A stretch of 30,303 nucleotides of DNA from Isohypsibius dastychi (taxonomy: Eukaryota > Tardigrada > Eutardigrada > Parachela > Isohypsibiidae), in assembly GCA_034696485.1 (NCBI GenBank), contig JAQIWT010000170.1, positions 1 to 30,303 of the forward strand, read 5' to 3'. The notes beneath the pieces were generated by a model, which was not told where the DNA came from, did not search any database, and saw only the letters and a program-made list of their open reading frames with translations. The position numbers and the translations under genes are program-made. Positions 21,553-30,303 of the stretch are shown in pieces. Position 1 is the first letter of the stretch. Every line of letters starts with the position of its first letter.

Positions 21553-24500
21553 ATGCCAGGTGGTGACGGTCCATATCCGAGAAAGTTTAAAGCAGTATTT
21601 TGGGCGTATGCACCGACATCTGGAGATGCGATCTTGTATGTGACTGCTAACTGCAAAGAACTTGGCTACTGGAATCCAGATTACGCGTTCCCTCTAGAAA
21701 AAGATTATGAAGCAGAAGTGAGCATTCCGTACAAGACACCGGTGAAAGGGTAAGTAAATACATATTATCATTCAGACTGTATCCGTAACTTTCAAACCAG
21801 AGAAGAATGGAACGGCGAAGTCTTGATCAGCTCCATTGATCCGTCGTCACTAGAGTACCGTTATTTTATCGGCCGCAAGCATGCGACTAGCGTCGGCCAT
21901 GCTGTTTTTGTCAAACGTTTGGAAGGACATAGCAAAGCACGCAGCTACCAGCCCCCCAGTGGAGACGCAGAACTTGACGAGCCTGATCTGTTTGGCATCA
22001 TTAATAATGAGGAAGCCCATATCCCAGGATACCTTACCGATCACATCAGTGTTCAATTTGTTTTTGATCCCGCTGCTGTTAAGTGGACTAGCCAGAACTA
22101 CCATAAACGGCAAATAAGAGTTCGGTTCGAACATGCGGAGCCTATACGATACACTTTATGTAAACGGCCAGAGTATCGTGTTGCGCGATATTTTAAGGGA
22201 TCACACTATCATCAGTTCTGCAAGCAAAGTGCACATGGTCCTCTTGTCGACTCTCAGCCATTGATTTTTCGTGTTGATATGCACGAATTGGAAATATGTC
22301 ACGTGAGAATTGATTTCTTCGATGTGGGGGCTGCAAAAGAATCGACTGTGCCACCCAAGTACTTTGGATATTCGCTGGTCTCAGGCACTTTGCTTAATTC
22401 CAGTCATGGAAAAATCGTGGTCCCTGTTCGGATGCCTCTTCAACAAAGTGTGAGTCTGCCAACGCTCTGCAGTGATAAAATACTGAATCGTCAAGGCTGA
22501 ACTATTCAGATGTGCCGGTAGGTCAACTTGAAGGAAACGTTGGTGAATCTACCACAACCAGTGTAATAGGCACCGGAGGCAGTCGGTGCTCAGTGTTTTA
22601 CTTAGAACCGCATCACTTAAAGTGTTGGATGCTTACACAGCATGGCGACTGTACTTGCAGTTCATTTGGGTTCTGGGCCCCTTATCAATGATCGATAATA
22701 TTTGAGTGCGTGCTGCCGGACAGTTCCCCCCCGAAATGAACAACAACGATCCACCCATAACTTGAGCCATAGTGGCTCTGATCACGTCCATAGTTCCACT
22801 GGTAGCCACTGCAATCTGTCGATCAAACAGTTCGAATTTAATCACCGTTCATTGTGTCCCGATTTCATGCGCCAGAAGTACAGGCATTCTTACAGGCATC
22901 ATTATACAGGTCCAAATGCGAGAGTGGTTTTCTTATGACAGCTGAGACATGTTTGTGCATAGGCTTTTGCTCGCAAAACAGAATTTTCGACTGTAGGGAA
23001 CAATTCAGCCTGGTTCGCGATCTGGGGAATAATGGTGCGATTGCGATTTTTTTCAAAATGGCTCACATGGCCAAAATGAACCCTTTGAATGTTAAAAGTC
23101 GATTTTGCACGGTCGGATCTATCCGGGCTCACACGGACAAAAATAGGGCGATTTGGAGCTGGACGTGTGATCCATCAGGCGTCATGTCATCCATTTGGAA
23201 AAAGTCGCAATCGCCCCAATAACAGCTGGGTGTGCATTTGAATATGCACACGTACTCGGTTTTTTTGTACCGCCGAAATAGAACAAGCATACAGAAATCC
23301 GAACATGGTATAACCCGCTTGCTGCAGATCCATACCACTTAATTTCAGCGGTTTCTGACGTCATCCAATTCTAGATTAAATATGCTACGAACTGCGGGAG
23401 CTTGACACTACAGTATCTGGTTGTGAAAGCCTTGCCTCGGAATCAACCAAGCTTTTTTGGCAGTGTTCATCGACCTTGGCAGCTTGATCTTCATGAAAGT
23501 GCGCCTGTATTACATATTGGACACAGGGGATACGGGTCATCTTATTATGTTGACGAATGTTCGATCTCGGATATCTGCGAGAATTCCCTTGCATCCTTCG
23601 CCAAGGCTGCAGAAGTTGGTGCTGATTTTGTTGAAATGGACATTATGTTTGACGTTGATCTGACCCCCATTATCTACCATGATCATGCCGTGTTAGTGAT
23701 GGGTAAAGACGGCTGCCTGGTTCAGGTGGCTGTGAAGGATCTTACTCTAGAGATGTTGAGAAACGATAGAGTATTCCACCTGAGTGAAACAGATGCAGTT
23801 CATCGCTATCCCAAATCCGGAGAAGGCAGCCCATTTCCAACTCTTGAGGAAGCTTTGAGAATTATTGATCCAAGGGTTGGCTTTCACTTGGAAATTAAAT
23901 ACCCTATGCTTATGGTCGATGGGAAGAGTGAACTCAACCCTACCGCAAGCACGTCTTATAGAGAGACCTATACAGAACTCAGGTTTCCCTTTTTCAACAA
24001 AAACGTTTATGTTGATGGAATTCTACATATCATCATGGGTGCTGCCGGAAGCCGTGAAATATATTTTTCATCGTATGATCTCGATATTTGCGCCTTGTAA
24101 GTACCTTCTGCACTGTTATTAAACGCTGAACAAGGCTTGTTCAAACTTGTTTTGTGCTGCTGAAGGATTCGACTCAAGCAACTTCGTTATCCTGTTTTTC
24201 TCGTGACAAGCAACGATTCTAGGAAAGGTTTGCTTTATGACGACATGCGAATCAACTACCTGAAGCGAGCTGTGTACAGCGCAAGCTCGTTTGAGCTAGA
24301 AGGCGTTATTGTACCGACTTCAGTGCTCTTCCAGCACACATGGTTTCAGCCACTTGTTAAATCGCTGAAGCTGAAAGTGATCACATACGGAGAAGTGAAC
24401 AACTCAGTTGAAGTAATTCAGAACGCAGTCAAAACTGGATGTGTGGATGGTGTGATATATGACCGAATTGGGGAGTTCATTGGTGAAACGAAAGAAAACT

Positions 24501-24655
24501 ATATATACAGAGGACCAGTGGAAAAGTGCGTTGAAGGAAGACAGTATTGCCTGGGTTATACAGGATATCTGCCGGGAAGACTTAGTCTCGTTGGCAGTGA
24601 CTCGATGGCCCGTAATCGAGAGAAGAAAAACTGCACAGAGGAAAATATGTCCTAG
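21553..24655 (+). CDS. GPCPD1: GPCPD1 (GDE5), glycerophosphocholine phosphodiesterase
   Basis: GPCPD1 is a cytosolic enzyme that hydrolyses glycerophosphocholine to choline and glycerol-3-phosphate. Exons 21553-21749, 21801-22449, 23375-24096 and 24166-24655 have consistent phases and encode 685 residues (the human protein has about 670). Exons 1-2 hold an N-terminal CBM20-type starch/glycogen-binding domain (CKELGYWNPDYAFPLE, then EYRYFIGR) and a linker. Exons 3-4 hold the GDPD TIM barrel: GHRGYGSS with the catalytic HRGxG, VEMDIMFD and the metal/catalytic region IIYHDH, then GFHLEIKYP, IYFSSYDLDICAL and VDGVIYDRIGE. The TLQYLVVKALP segment just before the barrel matches VDYIIIKPLPG of vertebrates. 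The start at 21553 is the first ATG in frame with the CBM20 domain; the frame stays open back to 21496, so a small upstream exon is possible. A 925-bp intron separates the two domains and carries a foldback element. Confidence 0.92.
22450..23374 (+). other. GPCPD1 intron 2, enlarged by repeats
   Basis: This 925-bp intron (donor GTGAGT, acceptor CCAATTCTAG) lies between the CBM20 linker and the GDPD barrel; the other two introns are 51 and 69 bp. It contains a 190-bp near-palindromic element, a TGTGCAT/ATGCACA hairpin at about 23229-23248 and a CRE octamer TGACGTCA at 23356-23363, 11 bp before the acceptor. Open frames on both strands (for example 22854-23222 +) follow the palindrome and lack domains. 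Confidence 0.7.
23031..23220. mobile_element. 190-bp foldback / MITE-like element in GPCPD1 intron
   Basis: The left arm (23031 onward, GCGATTGCGATTTTTTTCAA core) and the reverse complement of the right arm (ending 23220) match at about 26 of 31 positions, including a shared GGCGATTGCGA-like end. Symmetry continues inward to a central CGGATctATCCG. No transposase is present. A non-autonomous DNA element is the simplest reading. Confidence 0.55.
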
Positions 24656-25292
24656 AGGTTTACCGATTGCGGGGATGGTTGATTTCTCAGGATGTTATGG
24701 TGCGAATGAATGCGGATGCGAAGATGTAGCTGAAACGCATCTTCTGTCAGACTTGTCTATATAACCATTCCTCTCCAGTAGACTTCAAACATTTTGGTAT
24801 ACACTCAAAATTTCTCTTGTCAATAAGAAAGCCGAAAGAGACCTAGCTCGGCGTATTCCTGTTTTCGACGAAGACTGCACTCAGTAACATTTTCCAAGTC
24901 CACCAGAATCTGTCTGCTAAAACTGACACAAGCGGTAAGATAGTCGTCTATCGGGTGTTAATGATAGATCCATCAGAATTATTTACGGTTTCAGCTGTTT
25001 TAAGAATTCAGGTCTTTTCTGACTTGGAAACCGATTGATTGTGTCTGCAGATTGATTTGCAATCATTTTCTGTAGCGATTTTGGGATGGTAAGCTCGATC
25101 TAGTGTTGGTCACACGTTCACGTGAATAGCTCTCTGTTAAAACCATTTGTTAACTAATCCAAGCCACGAAACTGATTGGTCTACTGAAAATATATATATA
25201 TCGATGGGCATACGTACAGTACATAAGTAAGTGGCAACAATTCTTGTGAACGCTTCAAAAGGATGTAATCTATTACCAGTGAAGTAACTCAG
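24656..25292. other. Convergent 3' spacer between GPCPD1 and the MATH-BTB gene
   Basis: 637 bp between stop codons of a + and a - gene. I see no gene in it. It contains a TATATATATATCGAT microsatellite at about 25190 and an AATAAG-type poly(A) variant at about 24822 for GPCPD1. Confidence 0.5.
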
Positions 25293-28200
25293 TCACATGA
25301 GTAAAAGAAAGAACTCCAAAGCATCTGGATCGATTTCGAAATCCCCCAGCATGTTGGCAATTATGAGTGCTTGATCGGCCGCTGCATCAAGATGTTCCAT
25401 ATTCGCTGGCGTAGCAGGTTGTGGTTCCTCAGGCTCTTCACCACGCGAGGCCCCGATGTTTTCTTCGTAATCGTCGTCAGCTTCAGCACCACCTAGATCA
25501 CCATCATTGAATATATGGTCGTCGTCACTATCCATGTCAGAATCTGCGGTATCTATGCCATCGTTGCTTTCTGAATCACAAAAGCCCAGATCGTCGCAGT
25601 GGGCACCACCGAATCTCTGCTCCAGCTGCTCCTGTTGTTTTGTTGTCAACTTTTCGGCAAATTCTGGCATTTGTCGAATAGCCCCGAAATTTGTAGATAT
25701 GAACATATCGATGAATGTTTTCAGAAAAGAACTCTGTAGAGTCTGGTTCCAAGCATAAAGGTCGAGTATGTTGTCTAAGTCTATGTATTTTGCAACCTCG
25801 TGCTCAGCTAGGCTCTGTAAACCGTTTATGTTGTATCGGTAAGCTGCTAAGAGCACTTCGAATGGTGTCCTTTCCAGCCTTGTAACCGATAACGTATGGC
25901 AGTACTCTAAGACTTTACGGAGAACTGCTTCGGTCATATCGGTGAACTGAGCACCGTTTCGAGGCTCTGATTGTTGTCTTGCTGACAATTGCGCCACAGC
26001 TCCACCGTTAAGTTGCAGTGCCGTTCTGAAAAAAACCATCGTCTATTGCAGAATAACGCATTATAAAAAGCTAGCTCCAATGAAGTTGTTAGAATATGCT
26101 GGTCAATCGCCGGTGTCCAAAAACCTCGGTAAAAACACGGATTGGGGCTAAAAACTTTTTTCGTGGATGAAACTTGCAGGCAAAGGTGTTTGATTTAGAA
26201 CGCCAAGACTGCGGCAGTGTGGTGAACCATCCCGTCAACACACCGCGGTGCAAGGCTGCTTACAGAAGCCACCTGAGACAGTAGCCCCTCTGCCCTTATA
26301 AGTCACTTTGATCTCGTTTACATCGGTGTACTTTACATTCGTTCCTTTTCCATTACTCGTACCGCTGACCATTCGTCGATATGGAAATACCAGAACGATC
26401 ATCACACCAAGAAGTGTGCCTTAAAAAACCTTGATGACTTTTATTTTTCGCTGCGCGAACCATTCATCATAATCACTAATTTGCTCACTTCGAAGTCTTT
26501 CCCAAATGATTTGAATTATTGGGAGAGGGAGGGAACAAATTCGCTCGAATAAGAGCATACTTTGAGGTTGGTGGCTTGATTAAATTTACAATTTCACGCG
26601 TAGCAGAGTTCAAACGAATACAAAGCCGATCATTTTCTGAGCCAATGCACAAATGGGAAATCGGTTAGAACAAAAGCTGAACATTTTGATTTCTTTGAAC
26701 GCACAGGAAGAGCTGAGGCTCCTCTTCCGAGTTTTTCCCATTTTAGCAACAGCTGCCTCTAGTTTTAAGGCAATTTTTGCACAACGATATTTGATGTTTT
26801 TGAATAATTATGGAAGCCTCGTCATTCGCACAACTGGCTAATGCGGCTTTTTTTAACTTTATTGTACGACAATATTCTGTCACGCACAGTACGCGAAAAG
26901 TGAGTTTATTAATATCCATTAGAATTATCATATGATTTAAAGCACTTTTCAGCGGTCTTTAAGATTGAGCGTTCTTCTCATAACGCGAGCATGATGACAT
27001 ATTCCAGTCATTTGATTTAATTCAGATAACCACAAACTTCTGAAGATCAGTGGCAACTGGCAACACCAATTCAGAAAGAGCGAGAAATAGGGGGTGGGGG
27101 GATATAACGTTTTGGAAACGGTTTCGTTCGTGCGAACCTGGCGCGTCATCCTACCACCCCCCCCCCCTTCTTGGGTAACATAGGTCGTATCGTACATTAC
27201 GTTTCGTATCATATGTACAGCTGAGGTAACGTCTTACATATCAGATCCTGGTCCTGGATTTTGAAACCTTCTGTGAAATGGCAGATTGCTTAATGTTCCC
27301 TTAAACCTTGGGTTATGTCTGGATAAAGTGAACAATCCGTTCACACATGGCGTTCATCAAGACGTTGACTTTCAAACGGTTGTAGTTCAGAAAGTGAGAA
27401 CTTACGGATTCACTCGGAATGTCTTCCCGCTTTTTGCTTCTATTTTTGTTTTTCCAGTTGGAGCCCCGTTGTTCCAGAGTTTCTTCATGTATCTGCCTGT
27501 TTCGTCTTCGGTCGTTCGTGGTTCAGCATAGAACGGGTGACGGCAATGTATTTGTTCCGTTGTATAGACACAAAAAGATAGAACGAATGACATAGAGCTT
27601 CTCTTGAATTGATGAATCTGAGCGCGACTTGAAAACTTCCTCAAAACCCATCCTTTTTTTCCACGTTTGAATGTATTGCTCCTCTTGCTACTTTCTTTCA
27701 GCTTAGCAATGTGCTCATGGATAGTCTCCTGTAAACCGGTGTGATTCAGTTTTTCGGGCGGGAGTAGAGTTATCTGAAAGCCGGCGTTGACTTGAGACTC
27801 TGGTCCATTGTTATACCGAACGGCCATTGCAACAAGCTTAGTATCTTCGTGTCGGGTATTTCGATAGCCGTATGGATAAGCGATGACCTGCCACTGTGTT
27901 CCATTGACACCGTCGAAAATTGGACCATTGATAGTGACATCGGATAAAGCATCGTCTTGGAGCTGTGAGGATGCACGAGATCTACGGGCATCCTTCTGGA
28001 AAAACCCAGACTTCGCGGGATTCTCAATGTGCCAGACGCAATGAAAATGTTCCGGGGTTGTTTTTATATCATGGTAGCTACACACACTCGTAAGACGCTC
28101 AACACGCATCTGCTTGGCAAAGACGGATGCAGTTAGTGGCGAAGGGGTATACTGCGGAAGAAGACACCAGTTTTGCACTGTCAGCTCCAGCTTTGCCACA

Positions 28201-29192
28201 CCTGGAGACAGGCATCGGATATTCTGAATAAATTGCAATAACTTAACTGGCCATTTAGAATTACACGTAGCCTGTCACCATACATATACATTATTCAAAA
28301 AACTGGCGAAGCAACTTCACTTTAAGCAGGTTTGTTACATTTACGGAGCTTGCCTGCGCAATGAAATATGAATCGGGATTGGACCACGAAATGACTCAAT
28401 GGAATAGTCAGAGCTGTGATTGTAAATGACATTGTAAGTTCAATGAGATTGATTTTTCCGATCTTCTTTTAATCGATTTGCTGTCAGGCATTGCATTGAC
28501 TAAAAAATACAATCGACACTATGATTTTTCTTGTCTTGGGATTTAATCGCGCTTGATATTATCAGAAGCATGATCTCAATAATGACAGACGGTTTTGATA
28601 TGCTCTAAGTTGCGATTTCCCGACGAACGTTCATTTAAACTATTGTACAGAAAAATCTGCTGTGTGGACCACTCCTCCATGCCTGGTACAAAGATTCAAA
28701 TGTGTTTTTCTGAATCGGCTTGAACCCTTGTTTCAGTTGTAATGACTTTCTTTAACAATTTTTCTCTAGGCGCATCAGTGGGCGTAATCAAAAGGAAAAC
28801 TCACCTCCTGGTTCACGCTCGAAGGAAGCTTTTACTTCACGTTTATTGGAGCCCTTGCCTGTTCCAATCGTGAAACACCTGCGCTCCGATGGAAGCAATG
28901 ACGGATCCCATTTGAAATATTTTTGAGATGGTTCTCCGTAGACATCTCGTTTTATTTCGTTCGAAATGCATGACAGTACACCAGTGAAACCATCAGAAGG
29001 GAAGGGTCGTTTTCCATATTTAAGCTTTTTCAGGTTGCCATACTTCCAGACAGGATCAAGCTGACATCCATGACTAGCTTTGGATTTCTCGGTTGGTGAA
29101 GCAACAAAATCAGAGAGCTCTTCTTGAGCCGTTGCTTCTATCGATGTTACACCTTGCACGTCACCTAGAGTGTTGCAGCAGCAGTTGATCAT
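25293..29192 (-). CDS. MATH-BTB domain protein (SPOP-like architecture) with acidic C-terminal tail
   Basis: MATH-BTB proteins are substrate adaptors of cullin-3 ubiquitin ligases: MATH binds the substrate, BTB dimerises and binds CUL3. Supported exons are 29192-28805 (ATG at 29192), 28201-27406, a short BTB exon ending at 26202, and 26025-25293. Exon 1 gives an unusual N-terminal extension of about 129 residues with a Cys cluster (INCCCN). Exon 2 is the MATH domain: HCVWHIENP, GTQWQVIAYPYGY and GWVLRKFSSRAQ. The short exon supplies VHHTAAVLA, the BTB H-x-A-x-L-A element. The last exon completes BTB (TEAVLRKVLEYCHTL, FEVLLAAYRYN, NILDLYAWNQ). It then ends in an acidic stretch with DSDMDSDDD and a hydrophobic LEFFLLLM terminus. 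The start of the short BTB exon, near 26245, is unresolved and a further exon may lie in 26263-27405. The short exon's donor is GTTCTA. Paralogy to SPOP is architectural; I do not claim orthology. Confidence 0.8.
26263..27405 (-). other. MATH-BTB internal intron region
   Basis: About 1.1 kb between the MATH exon and the short BTB exon. The strand-normal BTB N-terminal segment before VHHTAAVLA is shorter than expected, so one small exon may be hidden here. It contains a degraded hairpin and C-tract repeat at 27107-27170. A + strand frame at 26653-26841 has no orthology I can see. Confidence 0.45.
27107..27172 (+). repeat. Hairpin plus C-tract repeat, degraded copy 2
   Basis: An upstream stem CGTTTtggAAACG is followed by TGCGAACCTGGCGCGTCATC, then CTACCA and a tract of about eleven C. 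Alignment to the copy at 29815 (TGCCCACCTGTGGCGGGCATC) is clear, but the second stem has lost pairing. Confidence 0.45.
28202..28804 (-). other. First intron of the MATH-BTB gene
   Basis: 603 bp with donor GTGAGT and acceptor GTCTCCAG, both phase 1, so the two flanking exons join in frame (EREPG-GVAKLEL). AT-rich, with no coding features seen. Confidence 0.65.
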
Positions 29193-29776
29193 GTTTTTTC
29201 ACCAGGTGGCAATTTCACAAACGTTGGGACAAATTGAGCTATTCCAAACTGCATAAATAACACTGACAGAATAAACGTTAGCACACTTAATCACATGTGG
29301 ACTAGCGTGCGAAGACAGGACAGGCCATGACAACATTTCTCTTCAGGAGACAATATTGCCAAAATTTCTAAAATTTGTCTGCAGCCCGCACACCGCAAAC
29401 CATGATTTTAAAAAATAGATGCTTGCCCAACTTTCACAAGTATGCACCTGCCCAAAGAAAGCTGTGCTGTTTCTTCGCAAACCCGGGCATCTACTACGAT
29501 AGGAGCGTCATGTAAACAGATAGAGTAGATACATGGAAATATCCCTGGGTAAGATAAAGTGTGTCAAAGACGTCGGGATGTCTCCGCTGCTGCTGGAACA
29601 CTTTTGTCCTTTCATTTGCTGAGAAACGAAGGGGAGAGGATGTAAATGAATATGTTTTCCGCACGCTCAAACGGAAATTTTGGAATCCTGATCAGTGTTG
29701 CCATTTCTGCTGGGCTGGGCTTGCCTAATAAAAAACCAGTGCGCAACATTGTTACATTTTGATATTTTAAAATATT

Positions 29777-29876
29777 CCTCGTGAAAAATCGCTCCGAAGA
29801 GCGAATTTACTCAATGCCCACCTGTGGCGGGCATCCTGTCACCCCGCCGGCCTTTGGTGAAAAAACGAGGGTCAGG
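29777..29876 (+). repeat. Hairpin plus C-tract repeat, copy 3
   Basis: Order of parts: AAATATTCC; stem TCGCTCcgaaGAGCGA; spacer; TGCCCAC (29815-29821), loop, GCGGGCA (29827-29833); TCCTGTCA; CCCC; then CCTTTGGTGAAAAAAC. A perfect AT palindrome ATATTTTAAAATAT lies just upstream. Confidence 0.65.
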
Positions 29877-30165
29877 AAAAAATGAGGGCTTTGTAGAGCA
29901 TGCATTAAGAGTCAAGATAAATCGAGGAAAATAATGATCATTCAATGTTTCAAAACAGTTATGAATGAATTTGTGATACATTGAAATTAATGAAGGAAGA
30001 TGTGAGGAATTGAAACAGTGATCGCAAAATCGTGTCCGTTTCTGACTACAATGTTGATTCCGGATTTGAATTCTTTTCGAAAATCAGCAAGCAATTTCGT
30101 GCAAATTATACCAATCGCGTTTTATGGGAATCGCGATCTGCTAGACAATGACTGAAAAAGCATCA

Positions 30166-30260
30166 TAAATATTCCCAGAAAACCGGAAACCCGGTTTGCT
30201 TCATGCCCGTCTGCTACGGGCATACTGTCCCCCCCCCCCCTATTCCCTTGAGGGAAAAAA
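30166..30260 (+). repeat. Hairpin plus C-tract repeat, copy 4
   Basis: Order of parts: AAATATTCC; stem AAACCGG/CCGGTTT; spacer; TGCCCGT (30204-30210), loop CTGCT, ACGGGCA (30216-30222); TACTGT; about twelve C; then CCCTTGAGGGAAAAAAC, which can itself fold. The stem here is fully paired. Confidence 0.7.
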
Positions 30261-30303
30261 CTTTGAAATCTTCGAAAAGTCACAAAACATTTCATTTCCA
30301 CGA

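Larger units (their letters stand above)
29193..30303. other. 5' flank of the MATH-BTB gene with two repeat copies
   Basis: About 1.1 kb upstream of the MATH-BTB ATG. No gene seen. The proximal part should hold the promoter. The distal part carries the two best copies of the hairpin and C-tract repeat. Confidence 0.5.

Noticed and set aside
26653-26841. + strand frame resembling a BTB-like LxxxxSSFKAIF stretch
   Set aside because: It is on the wrong strand for the MATH-BTB gene and short. The proper BTB H-x-A-x-L-A element is found at about 26202-26240 on the - strand.

Overview
The window is eukaryotic and almost certainly from a compact invertebrate metazoan genome. Coding sequence is split into many short exons joined by introns that are mostly 40-70 bp, with a few of 300-900 bp. 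Donors are often degenerate (GTTCTT, GTGCGT, GTTTGT, GTTACC beside GTAAGT). C/G homopolymer tracts of about 9-13 bases recur in introns and intergenic DNA. The gene set (CCDC39, CCDC40, a CatSper channel, GSKIP, GPCPD1, a MATH-BTB protein) is that of an animal with motile cilia and flagellated sperm. I cannot name the species. I rebuilt exon-intron models by hand from splice signals, reading phase and remembered family alignments; no transcript or database check was possible.

Layout. (1) 265-4082 +, the C-terminal two thirds of CCDC40. (2) 4820-5644 +, an unrecognised single-pass membrane coiled-coil protein. (3) 9019-6131 -, a GSKIP-domain ORF followed 18 nt later, in the same frame, by the sperm calcium channel subunit CatSper2. 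A phase-consistent 51-bp intron would fuse the two into one 692-residue protein. (4) About 12955-10899 - and 16015-14249 -, a tandem pair of paralogs of a family I do not recognise, with the same exon architecture; the upstream copy lacks the long basic C-terminal region. (5) 21342-17667 -, CCDC39 in eleven exons (941 residues). (6) 21553-24655 +, GPCPD1 (CBM20 plus glycerophosphodiesterase domain), head to head with CCDC39 across 210 bp carrying a perfect CRE octamer. (7) 29192-25293 -, a MATH-BTB protein with an acidic tail.

How the genes relate. CCDC39 and CCDC40 are obligate partners that form the 96-nm axonemal ruler for inner dynein arms and radial spokes. Here they sit convergently, about 13.6 kb apart, around the flagellar channel gene CatSper2. 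GSKIP is a PKA- and GSK3-binding scaffold, and both kinases control sperm motility, so its apparent fusion to CatSper2 fits the theme. The cluster therefore looks enriched in axoneme and sperm-flagellum genes, with the two unknown paralogs and the membrane coiled-coil protein as candidates for related roles by position only.

Non-coding DNA carries several foldback elements and a small repeat family (9.48, 27.13, 29.82 and 30.20 kb). Its members share a stem-loop with partly compensating changes, a C tract and a conserved purine-rich 3' end.
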